Positions 12,234 to 24,329 of a stretch of 64,000 nucleotides of DNA are shown here, piece by piece. The notes beneath the pieces were generated by a model. That model ran no database searches and was not told the origin of the DNA. It saw only the letters and a list, made by a program, of their open reading frames with translations. The stretch comes from Lithospermum erythrorhizon (lineage: Eukaryota > Streptophyta > Magnoliopsida > Boraginales > Boraginaceae): the NCBI GenBank assembly GCA_019722365.1, contig JADFUC010000629.1:62001-126000 (forward strand), in the 5' to 3' direction. The position numbers and the translations under genes are program-made. Numbering within the stretch: position 1 is the first letter of the stretch; every line of letters starts with the position of its first letter.

Positions 12234-12446
12234 TGTAAGACTTTAATTATCGGTACATCATCAATGTGATGAGTGGTTGATGTATTTATAATAAAGAATT
12301 GACACAAGAGTTGAAGTATAATACAACTACACTACTAGCCATGATATATATCTATACAACCGGTAGATTAGAAGATAAGAACAAACTACAAACTAATATA
12401 GTCAAGCATATATGGAAAAGCCACATGTCAGAGTAGCTCTCTAACA
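12234..12446 (-). repeat. 5' LTR of the minus-strand copia element
   Basis: On the plus strand it runs from 'tgtaagactttaattatcgg' to 'gctctctaaca' and is followed by the CTAAG target duplication. It shares a series of words with 5725-5877. The short length (213 bp) is typical of some copia lineages. Confidence 0.7.
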
Positions 12447-12544
12447 CTAAGATGACATAGAGTTCAACCTAAGTACGTAGCTAACTAGTGTCGGCGAAGA
12501 TGGAAGTTTAAGAGTCTCGGTATCCCACATACAATTATTAGTGT

Positions 12545-12800
12545 AGTTTGGATAATATTTTCTTCCAATTATAAATAAATATTTTTTTACTTTAGATATA
12601 TATATTTTCTCTCTTATTTCCACAAATATCTTTGAAATATATTTTGTGGCTTAAAGATAGTAATCTTTGTACGAGGTACACCGCATAACTTAGTTTTCAT
12701 TATATCTACGAATAATATTCTTGTTGTTTCCGAATATTTATCTCATTGCGAGATATATTGCTTAGCATTAAGTTATAATATTTTATTATTCAAGAAAATA
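12545..12800 (+). repeat. Dispersed repeat, copy 1 (LTR-like)
   Basis: This AT-rich stretch ('tatattttctctcttattt', 'aaatatctttgaaatatatt', 'tttatctcattgcgagata', 'attgcttagcat', 'ttattattcaagaaaata') matches the reverse complement of 33425-33640 in the same order. An LTR-like start 'tgtagtttggataatattt' lies just upstream at about 12531. It looks like the regulatory half of a copia-type LTR found twice in the window, on opposite strands. Confidence 0.6.
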
Positions 12801-13898
12801 CACTTATCTTTAAACGATTCTCAAGGGAATTAGCTTCGCATCGTAGCTACACTTTGACTTTATTGGCATACGGGGATCGAAAAGCACCAAAGGGAGCTCG
12901 CGGAGCAGGTCATGACGTGGTGTACCACTCAGAAAATATCTACTTGAGCGCTGGGATATGGCACATGTAAGCTCATTTAGTGAAACAATCGGGGACAATT
13001 AGGACAATTTATATCTGCCCGATAAGTGACGGAAAATCGGAATTTTCATCGAGATCATTGACGTGATTGATAATCGACTCATTGGCTTAGAAACTATGTG
13101 CAAAGAATGAAAGATATTCTTGAGACTGACATGCTAAGAGTCATCATCCCTTTAAATAATAGTGTATTTGATAGTAATATGGAAGCACACGACACCAACT
13201 CATCCTAACGTAGGAAAAGCTGAGCAAACTTAACCATCATTAGTTTCCAAAGTAGATGGAGAATCGGGCTTAAGCTCGACGTCCTGCAGTTCAAGGATGT
13301 AGAATTCCTTGAGTGGATCGCTACTATGTAAGATTCTTGAAATTCAAAGATGTCTCAATCGACCAGAGGATTTTACTAATCGTTAAGACTAAGAGGCGAA
13401 CTAAAGCTATGGGCGGCATTAGTCAACAATCTCATTCAAATCTAACAATGCCTTAATCACTTTTGGTGGTTCCATTTGCAACATTGGCAACAATGTTCCT
13501 CAATAAACACAAATTAATTATATCCAAGACTGGGCTTCATCCAATGTTTTCCAAATTTCATCGTAAGTCTTTTCTGTGCTTCTCCGATAGTCATGTATCA
13601 AGCTCCTTCACATGTGAGATAGTCTCCAAACACATCTTCAATATCCAAAATTCATCCTATCAAATTTAACACCTGCTTATCACAATTCCTTCAAGCCAAC
13701 CATCGATTCTTGAACTCAGATCACCAACTGGTGCTGATACCACCGCTTGGATTTTGTGACCAAAATCTCTCCGAGTTCCTGAAACAATTAACGACAACGA
13801 TGGAATCAAAGTACGGAAATAAACAAAGTAATGATTTCTTATATCGGTTCATCATAACGTGAGTTATGTCATGTCAGTTGCTTGCATATCTTTCTTTA
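12801..13898. other. Retroelement-like debris with possible primer-binding site
   Basis: The minus strand at about 13730-13742 reads TGGTATCAGCACC, close to the initiator-tRNA-type primer site of copia elements. Leftwards on the same strand (about 13550) a readable piece 'EKTYDEIWKTLDEAQSW' is gag-like in style only. No complete element could be delimited. Confidence 0.3.
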
Positions 13899-14125
13899 CT
13901 CCCTCCGGATTTTTATTTGACGCGAAGATCAAGCGAAACTCGACCATCAATTATTCTTAAACTATATGTTAAAAAAAATTATAATAAATAATATTATGAA
14001 ACTATTTTAAAGACCTAATCTAATGGATATAAATTTTATTTATTAGAATAATTAAGAATTCAAGAATTAATTCACAAAAAGCCCACCTCGATATAAGAAA
14101 ATGTCAAATTAAAAAATGCGAGGAG
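13899..14125. mobile_element. Stowaway-like MITE (227 bp)
   Basis: It begins 'ctccctccggatttttattt' after TA and ends 'aaaaaatgcgaggag' before TA. Ends are short inverted repeats and the interior is AT-rich and non-coding. The interior differs from the 5060 and 11103 elements, so it is a separate family. Confidence 0.65.
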
Positions 14126-16360
14126 TATTAATCCAATACCAGAAGATTGTTACCTAATCCTCATATTTCTCTATCAATCTAAAACTCCTAGTTTCACTTG
14201 AGTGTTTTCGTGATGTATCAAAACCTCAAGAACAAGCTCTCCCTAAGAACAAATAAACTCCGTCTATTTTACAAGAATATGATAAACTCTCAAGCCGTGT
14301 GATAAAAAAACTCAAAAGCTGCACTTCATTTAGCTCAAAGTTCAAAACCTAAATACCTAGCTTAAGGGCCTCAAAATAAGACAAAATCGGCCGGGTCATA
14401 TCCCTACCCATGACCGATTCGATCCAAATAGTTGCTTTTATTATGCTTATGTGCTTAAACTATTTAAATAGCGATAAATTAATTAATATAAAAATACACC
14501 ACCCATATTGATTGTCGACATCCATTTTTTTCCCAACCCCTTCCCCTACATTTAGATTCGAACCTCGACCTCAAGGATCAAGTGGCATTAAATTTCAACT
14601 CGCTAAACCATTCATTATTATCTCAAACTGCTATACATCCATCAATGTTTACATTGAAGAATCGCTTCGAAGCTTAGACAAAAGTAGCGTATATAATTTG
14701 ATATATCTATAATTCTACTAAAAAAGGTACGGGCACTCTAAATTAATTTACTGCCTTTAATCTACAAGAATCTACTTTAACATCATTATAACTTAAACTT
14801 CACGTTATTATTTAATACTTAAAAATTTCATTTAATATTAATTAAACAAGTTTAAACGGCTTAAGCATCTAAATACGCAAGACCGCATACGAGCCTCACC
14901 TTACTTAATCTAAAGTAATTTGCACTGATCATCCTTGTTGCAGATAACTGAAATTGGCTTCAACATTTTATCACATCATTGTTGGGAGGTGAAATGTTCA
15001 GGTCCCCTCTCAAAGGGTGCCCTGAATTTTTCAAAAGGATCATATAGTAGTTGTCCCCAATGAGCTCCAATCCACATTTAATAGTATTTTATGTCGGGTA
15101 TTTCTATGAATTTCAAAGATTTATTTTAACAAAATTCTCAAAGATTTAGTGATATTTTTCCTTTCTTTTTCAAATTATTTTATTATAAATTTCACTTACT
15201 ATTTTTCTACTTACACAAACTAAGCACAAAAAAATATAGACGTTGTTTCTATTATTGGCAGAGAAATCATATTTCTAAATTAAATCTTAGGTTTAATTTA
15301 TTTGAAAAAATATAATTACTACAAATTGAAAATTTTGATATTCATACAAAGGGTCATTAATTTGAATTTTAACACCGTCCCCCAAAATGTTGAGACTCAG
15401 TATTGCTATTCTCTGTTTTACGATCTTATTGCTTTTTCTCAATAATCAATATATATCATTTTTCAAATTAAATTCTTATTTTATTCTCCTTTATCAAGTG
15501 CTTATTAATTTTACTATTTTATTATCTAGAGTAATATTTTTTGAAAGATACTTATCCCGAATTAATTATGTCAAGTTTCAATAAATAATGTCAAATTTTT
15601 TCAAATATTCAAGCAATAAATCAATCCACTGTGAAAGGAAGAACACTATTTAAATTTGAGAGCATAACAATTTATTAGGTAGAGATAATATCAATTTATT
15701 TAGGAAATTCGTCCGATTTATCAATAGCCTTATTAAGAGTCATCAAGAGTAATTTGGAGTCCGAAAGGCGCTGACTCAAGTGAGCCACCTCGGAATCGCC
15801 TCTAGCTTGCAAATCAGATTATCACTATACCGAAATAAAAATATTACAACTCAGATAATCTACCCTATACGAATTTTAAGGTTTAATTGTATGTTATTTT
15901 CAAGCCTTACACGATCTTTTCATAAAAAATCTATATGTGACACTTGTCCAAATTGGAGAATAATCACCATATATTTTTTAACTTCCCACCATATTTTTTT
16001 TAGATAAATTAAATTATTTCATTTTTGCTACTCATTGCCATGTATTTCTTTTCTAGAGTTATTACCACTAAAGTATATTACAAGTTATATTTGTAGTAAG
16101 TTTTAATTTAATGTATCATAAAATTTAATGAAAGTCCGATAGTTTTTAAATGAACGCCATTAAATAAAAATATTAATTCAGCATTTGATAATGACAATGC
16201 ATCAATAATGACCGTGGATCAATAGCTAGCCATCATTAATGAGTGAAATCGTACTTATAGAAGTGGACAGATTAGAAACTCACGCAGTCTTGAGTGAATG
16301 CTAACCAACGCCAGCAGAATCTTGAAAACCATGTCTCCGCCAACTGATAATTTCGGATTG
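14126..16360. other. AT-rich intergenic region, nothing assigned
   Basis: Small open frames at 14512-14712, 15387-15584 and 15780-16007 are AT-biased with no family resemblance. A stretch around 14920-15070 is less AT-rich but shows no readable domain. Confidence 0.5.
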
Positions 16361-16361
16361 A

Positions 16362-16375
16362 CCCCTATATATTTA
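16362..16375 (+). promoter_or_regulatory. Candidate TATA box for the small gene at 16504
   Basis: 'cctatatatttatt' lies about 140 bases before the ATG at 16504, followed by a pyrimidine-rich leader ('ttatccattttcactcctta'). The spacing would give a leader of roughly 110 bases. This is inference from position and sequence only. Confidence 0.35.
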
Positions 16376-16503
16376 TTCAATGGCAGCCTCTTATTACATT
16401 ATCCACAATTACTTAACACATTTCGTACTTTATAGTTATATCCCTGTATTCTTATCCATTTTCACTCCTTATCCAATCTTCTGGAAATACCTTAGTAGAA
16501 AGA

Positions 16504-16725
16504 ATGAGCACTTTCAGCCAGTTTAATGTGGCTACTAGTGTTGCACAAAATGGCCAAAACTCCATCTCTCAGTCGATTAGTTCCCCGGACGATTCGAGAG
16601 GTGGTGACAACTTTGAGAACATGAGAACATGTCCTCATAGTGCTGGAGCAGGTGGCAGAAAGAGGAACAAGGTCGATGAATCTCTTCAAAAGATAATGCT
16701 CTTGAATTGTTGGGCGTTAAACTAG
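16504..16725 (+). CDS. Possible small plant protein, 73 residues, function unknown
   Basis: A single open frame starts with AAAGAATGAGC, an acceptable plant start context, and ends at a TAA. The N-terminal part (residues 1-50) is Ser/Asn/Gln-rich and hydrophilic, with no signal peptide or membrane segment. The C-terminal part has a basic patch GGRKRNK followed by VDESLQKIMLLNCWALN, an amphipathic end closing with a CW-x-x-N tail. I recall similar endings (SLR.VM..SCWGPN) on short, poorly described plant proteins, but this is from memory and not proof. A TATA-like box and C/T-rich leader lie upstream. It could be a real single-exon stress-type gene or a chance frame. The complementary frame on the minus strand is judged a shadow. 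Confidence 0.45.
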   Translation: MSTFSQFNVATSVAQNGQNSISQSISSPDDSRGGDNFENMRTCPHSAGAGGRKRNKVDESLQKIMLLNCWALN

Positions 16726-17439
16726 CAGGCAGAGGTGGGGTGGCTTCTTCGCCTTAACTAAAATTATTATGTTCGTTCTACTGAATTGACTATTTGATTT
16801 GGAGAACGAATAATCGGGAGAATTGCTTAGAATAAGCAGAATCAACTATCAAATTATACTGGTTGCATTATGTATATATACCGAATTGTCCACATTTTCT
16901 TCCAAGTCTGTTAAGTTAAAATTCGAACTTACATTACTGTATGAGTATTTTACTGAAAAGTAATTCGCATTGCTCGACTATTAAGACAAGCCAAAAATCC
17001 AAGTACTATTCGATCAAGATGCTTCAAAATTACCTATTCGATCACACATGCTTCAAAAGCTATTTCACAATATTCCACAAAATTGATGTTAAGTTTAATT
17101 TTTGGACAAATCGATAGCACCGTTCAACACCATTTGCGGTATAATGTTTCAATTTTAATAAATTTCGGCAAAATATAATTCCCAACCAAATATTCTATTG
17201 AAATTAATCTCTATCCAAATATTTGTCTCCGAATTTTAATAATTAAAAATATCTCAAAATGAAATGGTTTTACAATTTTAGGGCAACACTATACAAGATA
17301 CATACCCAAATAATAATTTGTGCTAATGAAATTTAATAATTTTGCCCTTAATGAAACTTCCTAACTACTACACTCTCAAGTAGAGGGCAAAATAGTCATT
17401 TCATTCCTAAACCGAACACTATTTGTGTATCTAATTCGC
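16726..17439. other. Intergenic region
   Basis: AT-rich, non-coding, probably including the 3' end of the small gene's transcript. No repeat boundary is visible. Confidence 0.4.
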
Positions 17440-17930
17440 CGAGTCGTACGAGGTTGGAATCGCTATCAACCTGTATATCCGAAGTCACCATAATACGGTT
17501 GACATCTAAAATCAATTGCTTAATTACCAATAAACCGATAGCTCGATGAAAAAGTGAAAATAGCTCGAAAACTCAAAACGTTGTAATACGTAGTTTAACC
17601 ATCGCGGCATCGCTTACTCAAACGGAAGTGTAAAATTCCATCACATACCAAGTCTCAAAATATTCCACAAAATAGCTTTACAATGCTTCAACATCCCAAA
17701 CAAATATGAAAACCGAGTACATCAAAATAAGAAAGGTGACCGCCGGTGATCTCAAATGCATTGTCTCCTCACCTAAGTAAATCCACGGACACGTACTAAC
17801 TCCGCTGCTCACAACGGCACCTGGCCAACTGGCGTGAAGGGTAAGCTCGATACCACAAAACGAATCACCCTGACAGAATTTACCCACATCCGAATGGTAT
17901 ACGATAAATCAATAGACGCCATAAAGTTAG

Positions 17931-17964
<34 letters not shown>

Positions 17965-19990
17965 CTATATACAATACAGAATATGTCAATTATCCAAGCG
18001 CATCAAACAAATAACCATCCTCAACAACCACACATGAGAATTCAACAGACGTTAACTCACACGCCATACTCAAGATCTCATAACACATAATCAACTCCAG
18101 AAACAAAGATAATTTCACAACACGCTCACAATCTCACAACAATCCAACATAACTTGCAAAAATAAACACATCAACATCACATATAACAATTCATCCTTTT
18201 CCCGGCAAAAGCCTACCCTTCAACACCCAACAACAACATATCCTTTTCCCCAGTGTGCTCACCCCTTCAACATCATCCCAAATATTCTCAATTCAACCAA
18301 TTCACGCTTCACATATAATACCAAACATACAGAACGCCACACAATAATCTCAAGGTAACAAACTACGATACACACGATACAACACCTCTCGATAGAACCC
18401 TGCATCTCAATACAACATATTACTACGTATATCGCCCAAAACACAACATACTTTATTACGAATACACTAACATACACATACCAAAGAATTTATATCCAGC
18501 ATAAATATACTCAAACATCATCACACTCAAATAACTATATCATAACGCATCTAACGCCACCTCTACAAGGCAACATTTCTCGCCACAACTATGGGCCACA
18601 CACAAATACTTCAGTAATACGTATACAACGTCACAAACCACCTAACTACACCATACTCAAACATAGATAAGGTAAATAAACGAAGGATAAATCCCCACCT
18701 TGGCTAAGACACTCGCGCCTAAGCACACCCGATCCTCACGCTGCTCCTATATCGGCCCCGAGTCTCAATAGAAACATCCGAAAATATAATTACTAGTCGC
18801 AATAGTTTCACTTATCCTAATTCAATTCTAACTTTTCAACCCATTTTAATTACAATTTGACAACTTACGATAGATTGCTAATTACGTTCAATAACAATTA
18901 CTTATAACGAATTTCCTACCCGACTAATCCCATAACCGCCAATACCTTATCAACTTACTAACATTTGCAATCGATTTCAATCAACCAAATTTTAACTCTT
19001 CAAGCTTAGTGTCATCATCAACCTCTAATCCCAAGTCCGCTTACTACCGAAATCCACTAAACTAATTTCAACGTATTTTCTTTCCAACACTTATAACCTA
19101 TAATCTCATTTCAAAATACCTAAAATAACATTTCAATAACATTTATACTATTAACTCACATTTGTGAGAAGGTCAACCTAAAATCGTCAAAAGTCAACTC
19201 ACTATAATTACTTTCTACCCCAAATGATCGATCATTATCAATTCCTATGTTATAATTTAAGCCTAGGCAAATAATTACATTCAATAATATCTCGTAAAAA
19301 CCAAAGTCAAAGACAAAATTCCCAAAAAGTCAATCATTCTAAAACATCCGAAATTCCACCTCAAACACGATATTTCAACTCAATAACAACTACTTTACAA
19401 TCCAAGAATCAATTTTAAAGTAACAAAATCTCTAAAATACAAAAAGTCAACGAAAAGTCAACTCAAGCATCTCCCAAAATACTAAACAAAGACGAACCTT
19501 TTCTACCTTAAAACCATTTATAATTATTTAGGGAAGCTCTCCCAAAATTTCCAGCCCAAAACAGTAATAAGTGAGAAAATCGAAAAGAAAAAAAATAAAA
19601 ATGGAGGAGAGGCAGACGCTGCCCGGCTGAAATGAGAAGTGGAATGGGGTTTGGGGTTTAGCTTATTTGATAGGTTGGTAATCGGGTTGGGCCCAAAGCA
19701 CAACCAAAGGAAAATCCTAACGCTTATTCGACGTATACCTCTCGCTTTAATTTATCTCGACAACTAACTTCCGAACTTCAACATTATCTACATTAATAAA
19801 GTACTAAAGGAATTTAATTTCTTATGTATCAATTCAATAATCTCTCGCTTTTAATTTATTTATTAACGAGTCGCTACCGGTTTTACAATTTAAAGCAGAC
19901 ACAACAGACACTTTTACTCCCTCACACTTGCCTCAAAAAACAAACTTAATCTCCATTTTCGACGGAATATCAAGTCGATATTTTTAAAAT
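17440..19990 (-). mobile_element. Second gypsy-like LTR region
   Basis: Composition and order resemble 8050-10613: a long A/C-rich stretch on the plus strand, then 'aaaaagtcaacgaaaagtcaactca' near 19440-19465, then 'taccttaaaacc' followed by a G-rich leader-like stretch near 19600-19660. The 8.0-10.6 kb copy has the same succession near 10130-10260. Neither the outer boundaries nor a target duplication could be fixed. No protein domain is present. Confidence 0.4.
17935..17962. repeat. (AT)n microsatellite
   Basis: About 14 uninterrupted AT dinucleotides, inside the second gypsy-like region. Confidence 0.9.
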
Positions 19991-20570
19991 GATGTGGGAT
20001 CGAATGGGTCATTTTTGAAACATGCGCGATCGACGTGGTCATTTTTAAAACATGGGTGATCGAATGGTGAACGCAGAACATGTATGATCGAATACGTCAT
20101 TAGTCCTTTTATCTATTTTATGTTCTAACCCAAGTCCATGTTGAAAGTGGCAGTATATTTCACCCACAAGCTTCGCCTATTTTACTTAGCGAACGATGCA
20201 CACATGGCGAAAATTCAATCCAACGTACGCCAGGACATTTGGGTAAAAGTTTATAATTTTGTAGTGTATGCTCATTTAACATTCCCACCATACATAGTGT
20301 GCGGCAGCATTAAATTAACGTGCATACTTAAATAAGACGCTGATATATAAGCATACTTAATGGCATCAATAATGGTAACATAATTTCTAATTTCTATGTG
20401 TAATATTCCCATGTACTTAGCAATTGTATATATTAATCCCTCAATCTCAAAAAACAATTTCAAAAAATGAAAATAATAAAGTAGATTGAAAATATTACTG
20501 TTTTGATATATTTTCCATACAAAATATACAAATTCAAAAAGTTAATCATCAAAAATCAAAACTTGATAAG

Positions 20571-21295
20571 TGTGATGAAACTTTAACAAGATCTACAAGT
20601 TTTCATCTTCAAAAAACCTTAATCATTTTTAATTTCAAAGTATAAGAAAAGCATACTATAACTTCAAAAAATAATTTTTAATTTTAGCTTAAGCATTTCG
20701 AAATGAGTTCATCCGACAACAATTCGATAAGTTGTAATCGCCAAGATTCTAGTCTTAATTGCGTTAACTTTTAAGAAATGTGAATATAATTTTTAATATC
20801 AAAGCAGATTATTTTTATAATTTCAAGTAATATAGTCATTTTCTATATATATTGTTTATATCTTATTTTTTGATTTTAAATAGTTGTTTTGATATTTTAA
20901 TTTCTTTTTTGGTTAAAAGTTAAAGTTAATAATGTTCAAGTTAGTATTAGAATATGAAATTATTTATGGTGTAACCGCTTAAATAAATAAATTATATTAA
21001 TTATTTATGTCAAAATATGAAAATAGAAAAATAAGGCTCCAACGGACACAACGTGTACTCAAACGAATTATCCACGTGTGTTGTGTATATTTGTTTTCTA
21101 ATCCGATATGCACTATCTTCGCTAAATAGACAACGACACGTTGTTCCGGCTGCTGGTCTCTAAACGAGCAGCACCGCGCCAGGTTGATCGACAACCTCAA
21201 ATATGTCTTTAATTTTCTAAAAAAAAATGAATGATAAAAAGGTACAGTTGGATAATTAATTTTATATGAATTATGGTAGATTAGTTGGTTATAAG
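20571..21295 (+). repeat. Tandem unit 1 (725 bp)
   Basis: It starts 'tgtgatgaaac' and includes 'cttcaaaaaaccttaatca', 'agtataagaaaagcatact' and a GC-richer core 'aaggctccaacggacacaa' with 'aaacgagcag', ending 'ggtagattagttggttata'. Units 2 and 3 repeat this succession. Confidence 0.85.
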
Positions 21296-21998
21296 TGTGA
21301 TGAAACTAACAAAGATTCAACTTTTCATCTTCAAAAAACCTTAATCATTTTTTATTTCAAAGTATAAGAAAAGCATACTATAACTTCAAAAAGTAATTTT
21401 TAATTTTGTGTAACAATTTTGGAAATAAGTTAATCCCACAATAATACGGTAAGTTGTAATTTCAAAATCTCCAGTCTTAATTTTCATGTTAACTTTAAGA
21501 AATGTGAATACACTTTAATGTCAAAGTTAAGACTATTTTATATTTTTTTTAATATAGTCATTGTTCAATATATATTGTTTATATCTCATGTTTAGATTTT
21601 AAATAGTTATTTTAATTTTTTTAATTTTTTTGTTAAATTTAATAATGTTCAAGTTAGTATTAGAATATGAAATTATTTATGGTAACTATTTAAATAAATA
21701 AATTATATTGATTATTTATGTCAAACATGAAAATAGAAAAATAAGGCTCCAACGGACACAACGTGTGCTCAAACGAATTTTCCATGTGTGTTATGTGTAT
21801 ATTTGTTTAATCCGGAGCATGCACCGGCCAATGCTTAAACAGACAAATCTAATAGGTGTTCTGTTCGTTGGTTTCTTAAACGAGCAGGCACCGAGTGTGT
21901 TGGATTGATAACTTGTGATGTCTTTAATTTTTAGAAAAATTGTAATTGGCTACTTAATTTCTGATATTAATTATGGTAGATTTGAAGTTGGTTATAAA
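21296..21998 (+). repeat. Tandem unit 2 (703 bp)
   Basis: Head-to-tail copy of unit 1 with the same ordered words, including 'aaggctccaacggacacaa' and 'cttaaacgagcaggcaccg'. It differs by many small indels and substitutions. Confidence 0.85.
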
Positions 21999-23823
21999 TG
22001 TGATGAAACGTTTTTTGGAAATATGAGAAATTCGATCTCATAAAATGCTCGTTGAACAATTCAAATTGTACAACCGATTTACGAGTTTCAAAAAATAGTT
22101 TGAAGTCGTAGTGCTGGACAATGGTCGTTCGTGAGAACTTGGAAGATAGATTATCTGTGTGCCAAGAAGTTTCTCACAAAGCTTATGTGTTGAATGACAA
22201 TTTTAGATTCGAAAGAATATCGCTACGGTACCGGAGTAATATATTTTGACCATGTCAAACGCCCTCGTATCAGAGGATTATAACAAAGATGTAGATCGGC
22301 ATACCGCAAGAGTATAAATGGGAACCCGGCACAATAAGTGATTCATACAACCGATAATCGTAGATTTCTATAATCTTAGGAGCTAAGTGACGATTTAGGC
22401 CATACGCATGAAATGGATATCATATTAACCTCGTTCATTACCAAGGAAATCATGGGCGCGAGAGTTTGAAGTGACACATTTCTTACTGAAAGTTTAACCC
22501 CCGGAATCACGTGATAGAAGGAATCAAGTGATATCAATATCATAGATCGCCCAAGGCAAGTGATATTAAATACTGGAAATTTTACCTCATAAATGTCATG
22601 GAACAATTTGGGACAGACAACCGATTTACTCATTCAAATTATATATATATAGATATAAGTTCAATATATATTAATTGTTAGATAAATTATAATTTTAAGA
22701 TTTAACATATTCACATTAGTGGTTACTGCGCTTACTAGGTCCACTCGTGAATCTATATATTAAATATAATGAGCCCGGGTTAATATTTAATATATTACTC
22801 TTGGCTTCAATTGGCCCAAGAGTGTCAAACAAGTAAATTAGTGAAACCGAGCTATATAACAAATGGCTATAAACTTCACGAGTATAAAGTGAAATCTTGA
22901 AGGAAATATTCAAGCATGAAAAACAAACCCCGAGGGACTTTGAGTCAAGCCATGGGCGCGGGGAGATGATGGGTTTTAAGGAGTTTTTATCTCCTCAAAA
23001 CTCTCAACTGTTTTCCTATTTGAATGGCTTAATTCAACACAACTAAAGACTAATGCTCATGTTTTGATTTACAAGAAATCAAAAAACTCTCTCTCCACCA
23101 ACCCTAATAGCCGAACCCCCCCTCCCCTTTGAAGATTACAAAGATTTTCTTCATCTTTTGATTCCTAGTTTATATTTTAAGCGTTCTAGTAAATGTACGG
23201 AAGTAGTTCGGAGAATTTGTTCATGTAGACAATCTTAGAGATTCTCTGCTTGAGTATTGTGAGCAATTCCATTCCTCTGCCAACTTGATATTATCGACCA
23301 AAAAGGTACACACATGTAGCCAATTTTATTTATTGCTTTGTACAACCGTGAGCGCTCGATCTTCAGATCCACTAAGTCTAGAACTTTATTATACGTTTAA
23401 GAACAAAAACAACTTTCACAAGATCTACAAGTCATCTTCAAAAAACCTTAATCATTTTTAATTTCAAAGTATACGAAAAGCATACTATAACTTCAAAAAA
23501 TAAGTTTTAATTTTGTTTAAGAATTTGGAGGTGAGTCAATGCTGTAAGTTGTAATTTCAAGATCTCTAGTCTTAATTTTCATGTTAACTTTAAGAAATGT
23601 GAATATAATTTTTTAATGTCAAAGTTAAGATTGTTTTATGTTTTTCGTTAATATAGTCATTGTTCTATATATATTGTTTATATCTCATGTTTGGATTTTA
23701 AATAGTTGTTTTGATTTTTTTTTAATTTTTTTGTTCAAGGTTAAAGTTAATAATGTGCACGTTAGTATTAGAATATGAAATTATTTATGGTAACTATTTA
23801 AATAAATAAATTATATTGATTAG
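21999..23823 (+). repeat. Tandem unit 3, split and truncated
   Basis: The first bases 'tgtgatgaaac' (21999-22009) are separated from the rest ('caagatctacaagtcatct' onward, from about 23411) by a copia-like LTR fragment. The unit then follows units 1 and 2 up to 'aaattatattgatta' and stops before the GC-richer core, so it is 3'-truncated at about 23823. Confidence 0.75.
22010..23405 (+). mobile_element. Internally deleted copia-like LTR element nested in tandem unit 3
   Basis: Its start 'ttggaaatatgag...gttgaacaattcaaattgt..accgattt' matches the LTR start at 48026. A second LTR-like start follows at about 22571 ('tggaaattttacctcataa', '..gaacaatttgggacagac..accgattt') after 'gcaagtgatatt', a degraded polypurine site. 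The right edge ends AACA at 23405. GAAAC before and AAAAC after are a near match for a 5-bp target duplication. Only about 560 bp remain before the second LTR, so nearly all internal sequence is lost. Confidence 0.6.
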
Positions 23824-24171
23824 GTCCAACCAGTATAAATTTTTATGCTTAACAATTAAAACTAATTTGGGTGATGATGTAAACAAAACATAACAATTGA
23901 CACTACAAGGCATGGTAATAATCGCCTGCTAGCTTGTTTCAACCAAAGATAAATTTTTTTATGTTTTACTTTAATTAAGAATGATTAATTAATTAATTAT
24001 TGATAGAATAAAATTGAACAATTTATTAATAATAAATATATAATTAATTTAAGAATATATAAATAAGTAAATACTGATAATTAGTAATAATTAATTATAT
24101 ATAATATTAATTAATAATTGATTAAAAAAAATTGAACAATAAAATTTAACAAACCAGTTTATATATCCAAC
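23824..24171. other. AT-rich interior of the inverted-arm element
   Basis: Non-coding 'attaattaat'-rich DNA between truncated unit 3 and the right inverted arm; nothing else recognised. Confidence 0.4.
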
Positions 24172-24329
24172 GTGCGCTGCGTATGGACGTTAACTTAATG
24201 CACGTATACTATGTACAGTGGAATGTTAAATGAGCATAAATTATAAAAATTATCCAACTTGCGACGCCAGATTGGATTGAATTTTCCCCATGCTTAAGCG
24301 CATATTCCTTAATATGATAAAATAGGTAA

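Larger units (their letters stand above)
5725..12446 (-). mobile_element. Ty1/copia retrotransposon with CTAAG target duplication, broken by nested DNA
   Basis: Two short LTR-like segments in the same orientation bound this region (5725-5877 and 12234-12446). Each is flanked on the outside by CTAAG (5720-5724 and 12447-12451), the expected 5-bp target duplication. On the minus strand the right LTR is followed by a tRNA-iMet-type primer-binding site, and a purine-rich tract precedes the left LTR. Copia pol remnants lie at 5973-7160. The middle, about 7.2-10.6 kb, is foreign: a gypsy-like LTR region and unclassified sequence. The coding part is decayed, so the copy is not autonomous. Confidence 0.75.
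20174..24329. mobile_element. Candidate long-inverted-arm DNA element (about 4.2 kb)
   Basis: The arm at 20174-20348 matches the reverse complement of 24172-24329: both contain 'gaaaattcaatccaa', 'atgctcatttaacattcc', 'tacatagt' and 'ttaacgt.catac' in the same order. Between the arms lie a ~0.7-kb unit in three copies and one nested copia-like LTR fragment, and no coding sequence. Long diverged terminal arms with no coding interior fit a non-autonomous MULE-like transposon, but the exact ends and a 9-bp target duplication could not be established. An inverted duplication unrelated to transposition is possible. Confidence 0.5.
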
